DNA of 41,163 nucleotides from contig JACDQM010000146.1 in the NCBI GenBank assembly GCA_015657635.1, forward strand, positions 1 through 41,163, read 5' to 3'. Positions 8,408 to 15,741 of this stretch are shown piece after piece. Under the pieces are notes generated by a model, which was not told the DNA's origin, ran no database searches, and worked only from the letters and a program-made list of their open reading frames with translations. This DNA comes from Roseateles sp. (lineage in GTDB: Bacteria; Pseudomonadota; Gammaproteobacteria; Burkholderiales; Burkholderiaceae_C). The position numbers and the translations under genes are program-made. Position 1 is the stretch's first letter, and each line of letters begins with the position of its first letter.

Positions 8408-8590
8408 TCAGGGGCTTTGATCGCTGTGACGCTGCAACTCCTGTCGCAGCGCGCGTTGCGCGCTCTGGCGCTGGGTCTTTTGCGCACCGCCGTGGCGGCC
8501 GGCCTGACGCATCAGGCTGGGTGCCACCAGGGGATTGCGCGGCTTGCTCTGCTGCAGGCGCAGCGGGCGCGGTGAAATGAACTGGGCCAT
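8408..8590 (-). CDS. Small basic protein, function unknown
   Basis: 60-residue, strongly basic protein (MAQFISPRPLRL..., then KPRNPLVAPSLMRQAGRH, then an Arg/Gln-rich helix to the end). AAGGAG lies about nine bases before the ATG at 8590, supporting this start over the upstream MARKEF start. The KPRNPLVAPSLMRQAG segment resembles a motif I associate with small uncharacterised Burkholderiales proteins (memory only). Charge and length would suit an RNA- or ribosome-associated protein, but nothing shows that. It is the first gene of a probable two-gene unit with the 86-residue protein and is preceded by a long untranslated stretch. Confidence 0.58.
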   Translation of the reverse strand: MAQFISPRPLRLQQSKPRNPLVAPSLMRQAGRHGGAQKTQRQSAQRALRQELQRHSDQSP

Positions 8591-8957
8591 AGGACTGAAC
8601 TCCTTGCGGGCCACTGAAATGGTCCGCGTTCTTGCTTGTTGGACATGACGTCTGTGTCGGCGTAGCCATGCGGCGGCTGAACCGATGCGCGGCGGCGCGA
8701 CGGCAGTGCCCCGTGGGCGTGTTGATGACGATGACGACTGCGGATGCCTGCCGGCGCGCTGACGCGAAGGGCGAGGCCAGGAAAACTCCGCTCCCGGGTG
8801 GGGCGGTGTCGGAGCCGGCGGTGCGTCGCGGGCGGCTGGCGTGAGTCGCTGAGCCTGGTTCTGGCGTCAGCGCTCTCCGGCAGTGCCGCGAAGCCGGGGC
8901 TCCGGGTTGAGGCGTTGGGCTGATAGGTGAAGCTTCGCCACGGAGAACCATGCCGTG
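8591..8957 (-). other. Gene-free stretch; possible long leader of the two small genes
   Basis: About 370 bases without a convincing gene in either direction. Frames here are short, lack ribosome binding sites and have poor composition. If the AT-rich promoter-like inverted repeat at 8958-8997 fires leftward, this would be an unusually long 5' leader. GC-rich inverted repeats are present (for example around 8870-8910), but I recognise no riboswitch or known RNA class. Confidence 0.4.
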
Positions 8958-8997
8958 ACTTGCGCAAATGATAAACGATTGATTATCTTGCGCAAGT
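8958..8997. promoter_or_regulatory. Inverted repeat with AT-rich core: operator/promoter or hairpin
   Basis: Perfect 10-base inverted arms ACTTGCGCAA (8958-8967) and TTGCGCAAGT (8988-8997) surround a 20-base AT-rich core. The inner GATAA (8970-8974) and TTATC (8983-8987) also pair. Each arm contains the self-complementary TTGCGCAA. Read on the minus strand, TTGCGC and TATCAT lie about 16 bases apart like -35 and -10 boxes, so an operator over a leftward promoter is one reading. On the plus strand a T run (8999-9004) follows the stem, so it could instead be a terminator, though no plus-strand gene ends here. Confidence 0.5.
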
Positions 8998-9033
8998 GTT
9001 TTTTATCGAGACCCGTTCCGTTGAACTAGGGGG

Positions 9034-9621
9034 TCACTTCTTGCCCTTGAGCGGCGCGATGCCTTGCTGCAGGCGCCGCCAGGCGTCCACGGCATCGTCG
9101 GCGGCTGGTGAGGCCTTGGGCGCTGACGCCGGCTTGGCAGCTACCTTGCCTGCGGGCGCAGCAGCAGATGCCGGCGGTACGGCTGCGGCGCTGGGCGTCA
9201 GCACCTCGCCCAGCAGATCCAGCAGGCGCGTGCGTGCACGCTGCGGGTGGCGCCGGTAGTAGGTGAGCACGAGGCCGACGATGAAGCGTTCATCGTCGTC
9301 CTGCGGCACGCTGGGCGTGGCCTCGTCCGGCGCGGGCGCGGCCGCAGCGCCGGCCAGCCGATGCTCCTGGTCCATCCAGCCCGTGGGCTTGTGGCAGAGC
9401 TGCTCGAACTGGCGCGCCAGCCTCTCGCCGATCTGGCGCGAGCGGCTCTTGATCTGGCTCCAGTAGCTGGGCTGGATCTGCAGGCGCTCGGCAAAGCGGC
9501 GCTCCAGCCCGCGCAGGGTGGCGGCATCGGGATGCTTGATCGTCGCGGTGACGAATTCTTCGAACAGGAACATCGCGTTGTCCAAGCGGATCTGGGCGAC
9601 ATCCCGGGGGGCGATTGACAT
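9034..9621 (-). CDS. Helix-turn-helix-like DNA-binding protein, function unknown
   Basis: 195-residue protein. The N-terminal 100 residues look like a repressor-type helical domain: LRGLERRFAERLQIQPSYWSQIKSRSRQIGERLARQFEQLCHKPTGWMDQEH. This resembles the XRE/phage-repressor pattern in which a recognition helix is followed by 'ARxxExxxxxPxGWMD'. The rest is Ala/Pro-rich and low-complexity (about residues 135-175) with a basic end GKK. No phage genes are nearby. It is divergent from the exported SRPBCC gene with a 66-base gap. Its target is unknown; the inverted repeat downstream of its stop codon is a candidate operator only by proximity. DNA binding is inferred from pattern, not shown. Confidence 0.68.
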   Translation of the reverse strand: MSIAPRDVAQIRLDNAMFLFEEFVTATIKHPDAATLRGLERRFAERLQIQPSYWSQIKSRSRQIGERLARQFEQLCHKPTGWMDQEHRLAGAAAAPAPDEATPSVPQDDDERFIVGLVLTYYRRHPQRARTRLLDLLGEVLTPSAAAVPPASAAAPAGKVAAKPASAPKASPAADDAVDAWRRLQQGIAPLKGKK

Positions 9622-9687
9622 GCCCGTATGATAAAGCTGCGTTCACCCAAGCCGAGGCGCCGAGGCGCCATCTTCAGTGAGGTGCCC

Positions 9688-10296
9688 ATGCAAGTGCGTC
9701 AGCTTTTCGCTCTGTTTCTGCTGCTGGCCAGCCTGTCGCCAGCCCATGCGCTCGAACGAGCGCTTGATAAAGAAGTGATCATCAAGGCCAGCCTGGAGCA
9801 AGCCTGGCAGAGCTGGACCACGCGCGAGGGCATCGTCGCCTTCTTTGCGCCGGACGCCAGGATCGAGCCCAAGGTCGGTGGCGCCTTCCAGATCTATATG
9901 GACCCGGGCGCCACCCCCGGCAACAAGGGCGCCGACGACATGCGTTTCATGGCCCTGCAGCCGATGAAGATGATCAGCTTCGACTGGAACGCGCCACCCC
10001 ATCTGCCGCAGGTGCGTGCGCAGCGCACCTTCGTCACGGTTCGATTCGAGCCCGCTGGCGAGGGCCAGACACGGGTGACGCTGCACCACACCGGCTGGGG
10101 CGACGGGGGCGAGTGGGACAAGGCCTACGCGTACTTCGACCGTGCCTGGGGCAATGTGCTGAACAACCTGAAGCAGCGCTACGACAGCGGCCCGCAGGAC
10201 TGGACCGAATGGCTGGCCCAGCTGGAGCGCTGGCGTGCCCAGTCCAGGGCTGCGGCAGCCTCGGCTGGTGCGGCCGCCTCAAGCGCCCAGCGCTGA
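9688..10296 (+). CDS. Exported SRPBCC / AHSA1-type START-like domain protein
   Basis: 202-residue protein. The first 20 or so residues (MQVRQLFALFLLLASLSPAHA) are a clear Sec signal peptide with an AHA cleavage site, so the protein should be periplasmic. The mature part is an SRPBCC fold of the Hsp90-activator-like (AHSA1) type: the family opening KEVIIKASLEQAWQSWTTREGIVAFFAPDARIEPKVGGAFQIYM, the middle MISFDWNAPPHLP, and the ending VTLHHTGWGDGGEWDKAYAYFDRAWGNVLNNLKQR. These folds bind hydrophobic ligands; the ligand is unknown. GAGGTG lies before the ATG at 9688, which also gives the signal peptide, so this start is preferred over 9628. The tail is Ala-rich. Confidence 0.85.
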   Translation: MQVRQLFALFLLLASLSPAHALERALDKEVIIKASLEQAWQSWTTREGIVAFFAPDARIEPKVGGAFQIYMDPGATPGNKGADDMRFMALQPMKMISFDWNAPPHLPQVRAQRTFVTVRFEPAGEGQTRVTLHHTGWGDGGEWDKAYAYFDRAWGNVLNNLKQRYDSGPQDWTEWLAQLERWRAQSRAAAASAGAAASSAQR

Positions 10297-10309
10297 GGCC
10301 CGGGGCTGC

Positions 10310-12403
10310 TCAGTCCTCGTCCTTGACCTTGTAGCTCGACATCAGCTGGGTCTGCACATGCGGCGGCACCGCCTCGTAGTGCGATAGCGCGATGGTGTAG
10401 CGGCCTTGGCCGGCCGTTATCGCGTTCAGGCGCGTCTGGTAGCTGGCCAGCTCCGCTAGCGGCGCCACCCCTTGCACGGTGATCACACCGGGTACGGCGG
10501 CACGGGTGCCGTTGACCTGGCCGCGGCGTGAGGCCAGGTCGCCGGTGATGTCGCCCATCGCCGCCTCGGGCGCCAGGATTTCCACATGCACCAGCGGCTC
10601 AATCACGACGGGCCGGGCTTCCTTCACCGCTGCAATCAGCGCCCGCTGGCCGGCGGTGACGAAGGCGATTTCCTTGCTGTCCACCGAATGGTGCTTGCCG
10701 TCGAAGACGGTCACTCGCAGGTCCACCAGCGGAAAGCCGGCCACCGCGCCGCTGGCCAGCGCGGCACGCACGCCTTTCTCGACCGCCGGCATGAACTGGC
10801 CGGGGATGGTGCCGCCCTTGACCGCATCGACGAACTCAAAGCCCGCGCCGCGCGCCAGCGGTTCGACGCGCAGCCAGACTTCACCGAACTGGCCGGCACC
10901 GCCGCTCTGCTTCTTGTGGCGGTAGTGGCCTTCAGCGGGCGCGGCAATCGTCTCGCGGTAGGCGATGCGCGGCGGCTGCGTCTGCACCTCGAACTTGTAG
11001 CTGTCGCGCAGACGCTCCAGCAGCATGCGCAGATGCAGCTCACCCAGGCCGTAGATCAGGGTCTCGTTGGTGGCGCCCACATGCTCCACCTTCAGGCAGG
11101 GGTCCTCGTCGACCAGGCGATGCAGGATCTCCCACAGACGTTGTTCATCGCCATGGCGCACGGGGCTGACCGCCAAGCCATGCACCGGCACCGGGAAGTC
11201 CAGCGGCGCCAGATGGATGTGCTCGTCCTCCTGGGCGTCGTGCAGCACGGCGTCATAGTGCAGCTCATCGACCTTGGCGATGGCGCACAGATCGCCTGGC
11301 AGCGCCTGCTCGATCTCCACATGCTCCTTGCCCTGCAGCATGAAGAGATGGGCGACGCGAAAAGGCTTGCGCGCATGGCCGACGAAGAGCTGGGCATTGC
11401 GCCTGAGCGTGCCCTGGTGCACGCGCAGCACGGCCAGCTTGCCCAGGTAAGGATCGGCGTTGATCTTGAACACATGGGCCAGCACATGCGCCTCGGGATC
11501 TGGTCGTGCAGTGATCGGCACCGCCGCCGCGCCTTCGCCTGACAGGAACTGCGGCGGATTGCCCTCGGCCGGATTGGGCAGCAGGCGCTCGATCACGTCC
11601 AGCAGTGCGGCCACGCCGGCGCCCGTCTTGGCCGAGGTGAAGCAAACCGGAATCAGGTGGCCCTCGCGCAGCGCCTGTTCCAGCGGCGCATGCAGCTCGC
11701 GCGGATCGACATCGCCTTCGTTGAGGTAGCGCTCGACGAAACCGGCGTCGACCTCCACCACCTGCTCCACCAAGGCGCGGTGCGCCGCCTCGGGGGACGA
11801 GAAGTCACTGCTGCCCTCGGTGGTGAAGAAACAGTCCAGCACGCGAGTGGCACCGTCGGCCGGCAGATTCAATGGCAGGCATTCGCGGCCGAAGGTCTGC
11901 TGCAGTGCGGCCAGCAGACCCGGCAGGTCAAGCCCTGGCACATCAATCCGGTTCACCACGATCAGCCGGCACAGCCCGCGCGCGGCCGCGGTCTCCAGCA
12001 TGCGCGAGGCCATCAGCTCGATGCCGTTCTGCGCGTTGATCACCACCACCGCGGTATCTGCGGCCTCCAGCGCCGGCAGGGCCTGGCCGATAAAGTCGGG
12101 CGCACCCGGGGTGTCCACCGCGTGGATGCGCAGGCCCGCATGATCCATATGCAGCACCGAGGCCTGCAGCGAGTGCTGCAGGCGGCGCTCCAGCGGATCG
12201 TGGTCACTGACGGTGTTGCCGCGCTCCACCGAGCCCGCGGTGGCGATGGCGCCAGCCTGCAGCAGCAGGGCTTCGAGCAAGCTGGTCTTGCCTGCGCCCG
12301 CCGGCCCGACCACGGCGACAGTGCGCAGCCTGGCGATCCCCGGGTGAAGCTCGGCGCCGCTGAGCGGGCTGACGACGGGGGCGGCTTGGGGCTGGTCTGG
12401 CAT
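10310..12403 (-). CDS. Elongation factor G-like GTPase
   Basis: 697-residue translational GTPase with the EF-G domain order. The P-loop GPAGAGKTSLLEAL is near residue 32, G3 is DTPGAPDF, and G4 is NRID instead of the usual NKxD. It then has domain II, domains III-IV (HKKQSGGAGQFGEVWLRVEPL, GGTIPGQFMPAVEKGVRAA) and domain V (MGDITGDLASRRGQVNG). Divergence from canonical EF-G, and the lack of rpsL/rpsG/tuf neighbours, mark it as a second EF-G-like paralogue, a class widespread in bacteria. Its role (ribosome recycling, stress, or a tetracycline-protection-like function) cannot be decided. AAGGAGTG before the ATG at 12403 sets the start. Confidence 0.88.
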   Translation of the reverse strand: MPDQPQAAPVVSPLSGAELHPGIARLRTVAVVGPAGAGKTSLLEALLLQAGAIATAGSVERGNTVSDHDPLERRLQHSLQASVLHMDHAGLRIHAVDTPGAPDFIGQALPALEAADTAVVVINAQNGIELMASRMLETAAARGLCRLIVVNRIDVPGLDLPGLLAALQQTFGRECLPLNLPADGATRVLDCFFTTEGSSDFSSPEAAHRALVEQVVEVDAGFVERYLNEGDVDPRELHAPLEQALREGHLIPVCFTSAKTGAGVAALLDVIERLLPNPAEGNPPQFLSGEGAAAVPITARPDPEAHVLAHVFKINADPYLGKLAVLRVHQGTLRRNAQLFVGHARKPFRVAHLFMLQGKEHVEIEQALPGDLCAIAKVDELHYDAVLHDAQEDEHIHLAPLDFPVPVHGLAVSPVRHGDEQRLWEILHRLVDEDPCLKVEHVGATNETLIYGLGELHLRMLLERLRDSYKFEVQTQPPRIAYRETIAAPAEGHYRHKKQSGGAGQFGEVWLRVEPLARGAGFEFVDAVKGGTIPGQFMPAVEKGVRAALASGAVAGFPLVDLRVTVFDGKHHSVDSKEIAFVTAGQRALIAAVKEARPVVIEPLVHVEILAPEAAMGDITGDLASRRGQVNGTRAAVPGVITVQGVAPLAELASYQTRLNAITAGQGRYTIALSHYEAVPPHVQTQLMSSYKVKDED

Positions 12404-12452
12404 GGCGCACTCCTTCGGTCTTGCTGAAGCTCTCACGGGCGGGGCCAGGGCA

Positions 12453-12644
12453 AGGGCCTGTTAACACTACGGCAATGGGCCGCGAAGGCCCGCCTGGGCG
12501 AACCTTCCCGCAGGGTTGTTACCAGAAAAGCCGCAAGCGGCGTTGCAAATCCTCGCCGGGTGTCCAACCCGGCTGCGGTTTGCGCCTTGCCTGCGGCTTT
12601 TCTGGCCGGCAACGCGACCCGTGGCCGTAGTGCTAACAGGCCCT
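12453..12644. repeat. Long-hairpin intergenic element with 21-base terminal inverted repeats
   Basis: The terminal arms AGGGCCTGTTAACACTACGGC (12453-12473, last base excluded from the repeat core here) and its near-exact reverse complement (12624-12644) differ at one base. Inside, a second pair of arms (about 12522-12550 and 12576-12606, sharing AGAAAAGCCGCA) and a central perfect hairpin GCCGGGT-gtcca-ACCCGGC (12555-12573) extend the fold. The left side carries an extra small hairpin, GGGCC-gcgaa-GGCCC. No open reading frame lies inside, so it looks like a MITE- or REP-like non-autonomous repeat. The same end sequence recurs at 39016-39039. It sits between dadA and the EF-G-like gene. Confidence 0.75.
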
Positions 12645-12709
12645 AGTGTCCTGGCCCGCGTGTCAGCGTAGGGCAAGCGGCAGGGCGCAGCAAGAGGGCC
12701 GCGCCAGGA

Positions 12710-14005
12710 TCAAGCGCTGGCTTGCGCCGCCACAAAGCCGCGCTGCACCGGCAGGCCGGTGAAGGCATAGTCCAGCGCGGGTTGCCGGCCGCTGACGATG
12801 TCGGCAATGGCCGCCCCCGAGCCGCAGCTGTGGGTCCAGCCCAGCGTGCCGTGGCCAGTGTTGAGAAACAGATTGCTGACGCGGCTGCGGCCGATATACG
12901 GCAGGTTGGACGGCGTCGCCGGACGCAGACCGGTCCAGAACTGCGCTCCGCTGCCGTCGCTCATCTGCGGGAACAGCTCGCGGGTGCGGCGCAGGATCGC
13001 TTCGCAGCGGCGCAGGTTCAGCTGCGTGTCGTAGCCATTCAGTTCAGCCGTGCCCGCGATGCGCAGGCGGTCGCCCAGGCGTGAGAACACCAGCTTGTAC
13101 TCATCGTCGGTCAGTGAGACCTGGTAGCTGTGCTCGGCTGCGGTCACCGGCAGCGTCACCGAGTAGCCCTTGGCCGGATAGATGTTGAGATCCACCCCCA
13201 ACTCGCGGGCGAAGGCGCGGCTGAACGAGCCCAGGCACAGCAGATAGCGATCGGCCTTGAGACGCTGCACCACCCCGGCGGCATCCGCGCAGATCACCTC
13301 GTCGATGGTGTCGCCGTGCCGCGCGAAGCCCAGCACGCGCGTCTCGTAGCGGAACTTCACGCCGGCTGCCGCGCAGCGCTCGGCCAGGGACTGCGTGAAC
13401 CGGTGAGCATCGCCGGATTCGTCGCTGGGCGTCATGCTACCGCCGACGATGCGCGCGCGGCATTGCGCCAACGCCGGCTCGATGGCCACGCATTCATCGG
13501 GCGTCTTCATGTCCAGCTCGCAGCCCTGCTCGCGCATGATGCGCGCCGGCTCCTGTGCTGCCGCGTACTCAGCCTCGCTGGTGTAGAAGTGCAGGATGCC
13601 CTTGTCCAGTTGCTCGTACTGCAGGCCAAGCTGGGCACGCAGCTCGCGCAGCTTGGCGCGGCTGTAAAGGCCCAGGCTGACGATGTTGCGGATGTTGTGT
13701 GCGGTGCGGCCCGGCAGGCATTCGCGCAGAAAGGCCAGGCCCCAGCGCCATTGCGCGGGGTCGGCGCGCAGGCGGAACAGCAGCGGCGCGTCCTCCTTCA
13801 TCAGCCACTTCAGCACCTTCAGCGGTGCACCGGGATTGGCCCAGGGTTCGGCATGCGAGACCGAGATCTGTCCGCCGTTGGCAAAGCTGGTTTCCAGCCC
13901 GGCAGCGGGCTGGCGTTCGATGACGGTGACTTCATGGCCGGCCTGACGCAGGTACCAGGCCGAGGTGATGCCGGTGACGCCGGCGCCGAGAACGATGATG
14001 TGCAT
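12710..14005 (-). CDS. dadA: D-amino acid dehydrogenase, small subunit type
   Basis: 431-residue FAD-dependent oxidoreductase of the DadA family (E. coli DadA is 432). It oxidatively deaminates D-amino acids such as D-alanine and passes electrons to the respiratory chain at the inner membrane. The N-terminal Rossmann motif is VLGAGVTGITSAWYLRQAG with Glu in VIERQ. ETSFANGGQISVSHAEPWANP is the DadA hallmark, and GLRPATPSNLPYIG followed by NTGHGTLGWTHSCGSG is the C-terminal FAD site. AAGGAGTG before the ATG at 14005 fixes the start; the upstream in-frame extension runs into leader RNA. A tandem glycine riboswitch lies about 100 bases upstream, so expression should respond to glycine. The true substrate may therefore include glycine or a glycine-linked route (inference). 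Confidence 0.94.
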   Translation of the reverse strand: MHIIVLGAGVTGITSAWYLRQAGHEVTVIERQPAAGLETSFANGGQISVSHAEPWANPGAPLKVLKWLMKEDAPLLFRLRADPAQWRWGLAFLRECLPGRTAHNIRNIVSLGLYSRAKLRELRAQLGLQYEQLDKGILHFYTSEAEYAAAQEPARIMREQGCELDMKTPDECVAIEPALAQCRARIVGGSMTPSDESGDAHRFTQSLAERCAAAGVKFRYETRVLGFARHGDTIDEVICADAAGVVQRLKADRYLLCLGSFSRAFARELGVDLNIYPAKGYSVTLPVTAAEHSYQVSLTDDEYKLVFSRLGDRLRIAGTAELNGYDTQLNLRRCEAILRRTRELFPQMSDGSGAQFWTGLRPATPSNLPYIGRSRVSNLFLNTGHGTLGWTHSCGSGAAIADIVSGRQPALDYAFTGLPVQRGFVAAQASA

Positions 14006-14103
14006 GGAAAAGCACTCCTTCACGCGATCCACGCGCAGGCGTGCACAGGCCCGGGACACGGTAGGAGTCCATGGAAAGCGTGCAGCGCCAAACGCGCGCC
14101 GCT

Positions 14104-14298
14104 CCCGCTGTCCTCGGTACCTGAGAGATTCAGCCGGCCATCACCCGATGGCGGCCTTGCTCCTTCGGCGGCGGTCAGCTGACTGACCACGCTCTCCAGC
14201 ATTCGGCTTGTTGACGGATCCAGTACGGGGCCTGAGCGAGTATGGGAGCTTGCGCCTTCGGCGGCCGTCGCACGGGGCGGCGGCACTCTCCTGAATCC
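14104..14298 (-). promoter_or_regulatory. Tandem glycine riboswitch controlling dadA
   Basis: On the minus strand two glycine aptamers are seen in tandem. Aptamer 1 (about 14298-14217) contains GGAGAGTGCC, then CGCCGAAGGCGCAAGCTCCC. Aptamer 2 (about 14202-14104) contains GGAGAGCG, then CGCCGAAGGAGCAAGG, then CTCTCAGGTACCGAGGACAG. These are the conserved core blocks of the Rfam glycine class (GGAGAG, CCGAAGG.GCAA, CTCTCAGG, GGACAG). About 100 bases separate it from the dadA start, enough for an expression platform. I see no obvious T-tailed terminator there, so control could be at translation (inference). Glycine riboswitches are best known on gcv operons. Confidence 0.9.
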
Positions 14299-14495
14299 GG
14301 GCTCCAGTGTAGGGGCCGGGGTGGCGGGGCGTCAACGCTGGCGGCGCGCAAGCGCCCCGGGCCCGAAGCGACCGGACGAGCTTCTCGATGCCTCTGAGAC
14401 GCGCACGCCCGGCTGGGGTAACAGGGTGCAAAGGCAGCAGCCGGCCTGCGCCACCCGTCCTAGACTGGCGGCGCCAGAAAGCTCAGGAGTCCCCC
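14299..14495. other. Divergent promoter region between the dadA riboswitch and the sugar dehydrogenase
   Basis: About 200 bases that must contain the promoter for the riboswitch transcript (leftward) and for the dehydrogenase (rightward). I could not identify convincing -35/-10 pairs for either. The GC content is high throughout and no gene is supported. Confidence 0.3.
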
Positions 14496-15734
14496 ATGCC
14501 CGCTGCTGTTTCCCGCCGCTCCCTGCTTTGTGCCGCCGTGTTGCCACTGTTTGGCGTGGCCTGTGGGGGCGGTGGTGGTGGCAGTGAGCCGGCACCTCCA
14601 CCTGCGCCAGCACCCGCACCCGCACCCGCACCCGCACCGGCACCCGCACCGGCACCGGCACCGGCACCGGCACCGGCACCGGGCGGCCCGCCGCAACTCA
14701 GCACTTTGCGCACGGGTCTGGCCAGTCCCTGGGCGCTGGCAGTCTTGCCAGATGGCGGTCTGCTGATCACGCAGCGCGGCGGCACGCTGCTGCGCCTCAG
14801 TGCGGACGGCAAGAGCCTGCTGGCCACGCTCAGCGGCTTGCCCGCGGTCGATGCGGCTGGCCAGGGCGGTCTGCTCGATGTGGCGCTGGACCCGGACTTC
14901 GCCAGCAGCCCCTGGGTCTATCTGAGCTACTCCGAGCCCGGCAGCGGCGCCGAGGCCGGGCGCAGCGGCACCGCAGTGGCGCGCGCGCGGCTGGTGGGCA
15001 ATGCGCTGCAGGATTGGAGCGTGATCTTCCGCCAGCGGCCCAAGGTGGGGGGCAGTGGTCATTACGGGGCGCGCCTGGCCTTCGCCGCGGACAAGAGCCT
15101 GTTCATCACGCTGGGCGAGCGTCAGCAGGGCAGCCCGGCGCAGGATCTGGCGCAGACGCTGGGCAAGGTGGTGCGCATCCAGCGCGATGGCAGCCTGCCG
15201 TCCGACAACCCGGTCTGGAGCGCAGGCGCCTTGCCCGGCATCTGGAGCCGCGGCCACCGCAATCCGCAAGGCGCGGCCATCCATCCGCAGACCGGCGAGC
15301 TGTGGCTCAGCGAGCATGGCCCGCAGGGCGGTGACGAGATCAATATCGCGCGGGCTGGCGGCAACTACGGCTGGCCGCTGCGCAGCTATGGCTGCAACTA
15401 CGGCGACCCGGTGGGCGAGGCCTGCCGCATCGGCGGGGGCGTGCATGCCCCAAGTTATGCCGAACCGCAGACGTTCTGGGTTCCCACCTCGATCGCGCCG
15501 TCCGGCCTGCTGTTCTACACCGGCCGCATGTTTCCTGAGTGGCAGGGTCAGCTGTTCTCCGGCGCACTCGCCGGCCAGGCTTTGTGGCGTCTGACACTGT
15601 CCGGCAACAGCGTGCTCGCGCGTGAAGCGATGTTTGCCAGCCTGGGCGAGCGCTTCCGCGATGTGCGCCAGGCGCCGGATGGCGCGCTGCTGCTGCTGAC
15701 CGACAGCGGCAAACTGCTGCGCCTCGCTCGCTGA
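14496..15734 (+). CDS. PQQ-dependent aldose sugar dehydrogenase-like lipoprotein
   Basis: 412-residue beta-propeller protein of the soluble glucose/aldose sugar dehydrogenase family (YliI/GdhB type), which oxidises aldoses in the periplasm with PQQ. Family motifs include SPWALAVLPDGGLLITQRGG, GQGGLLDVALDPDF, GARLAFAADKSLFITLGER, WSRGHRNPQGAAIHPQTGELWLSEHGPQGGDEIN and PSGLLFYTGRMFPEW. The N-terminus has a twin-arginine pair (SRRSLL), a hydrophobic core and Cys23 in GVAC-GGGGGG, a plausible but non-canonical lipobox. A run of 13 Ala-Pro repeats then forms an extended linker before the propeller. AGGAG seven bases before the ATG at 14496 fixes the start. PQQ binding is inferred from the family. 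Confidence 0.88.
   Translation: MPAAVSRRSLLCAAVLPLFGVACGGGGGGSEPAPPPAPAPAPAPAPAPAPAPAPAPAPAPAPGGPPQLSTLRTGLASPWALAVLPDGGLLITQRGGTLLRLSADGKSLLATLSGLPAVDAAGQGGLLDVALDPDFASSPWVYLSYSEPGSGAEAGRSGTAVARARLVGNALQDWSVIFRQRPKVGGSGHYGARLAFAADKSLFITLGERQQGSPAQDLAQTLGKVVRIQRDGSLPSDNPVWSAGALPGIWSRGHRNPQGAAIHPQTGELWLSEHGPQGGDEINIARAGGNYGWPLRSYGCNYGDPVGEACRIGGGVHAPSYAEPQTFWVPTSIAPSGLLFYTGRMFPEWQGQLFSGALAGQALWRLTLSGNSVLAREAMFASLGERFRDVRQAPDGALLLLTDSGKLLRLAR
14604..14681 (+). repeat. Hexanucleotide tandem repeat encoding (Ala-Pro)13
   Basis: Thirteen tandem copies of a GCACCC/GCACCG hexamer inside the sugar dehydrogenase gene encode a rigid Ala-Pro linker between the lipid anchor and the propeller domain. The unit is a multiple of three, so copy-number change would alter linker length without shifting the frame. 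Confidence 0.92.
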
Positions 15735-15741
15735 GCCCTCT

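Noticed and set aside
8022..8951. 309-codon minus-strand frame over the small genes
   Set aside because: Pro/Arg/Ala-rich with no motif or ribosome site. It conflicts with two small frames that have good ribosome binding sites.
8958..8997. Possible dif (XerCD) site or Fur box at the inverted repeat
   Set aside because: The spacing does not match an 11-6-11 Xer site. The GATAA..TTATC core is 18 bases with a poor middle, short of a Fur consensus.
12453..12644. Hairpin element as a plain bidirectional terminator
   Set aside because: It is far larger than a terminator, lacks T runs at its ends, and its end sequence recurs at 39016, which suits a repeat family better.
14604..14681. Tandem hexamers as a phase-variable switch
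   Set aside because: The unit length is six, so slippage cannot shift the reading frame.
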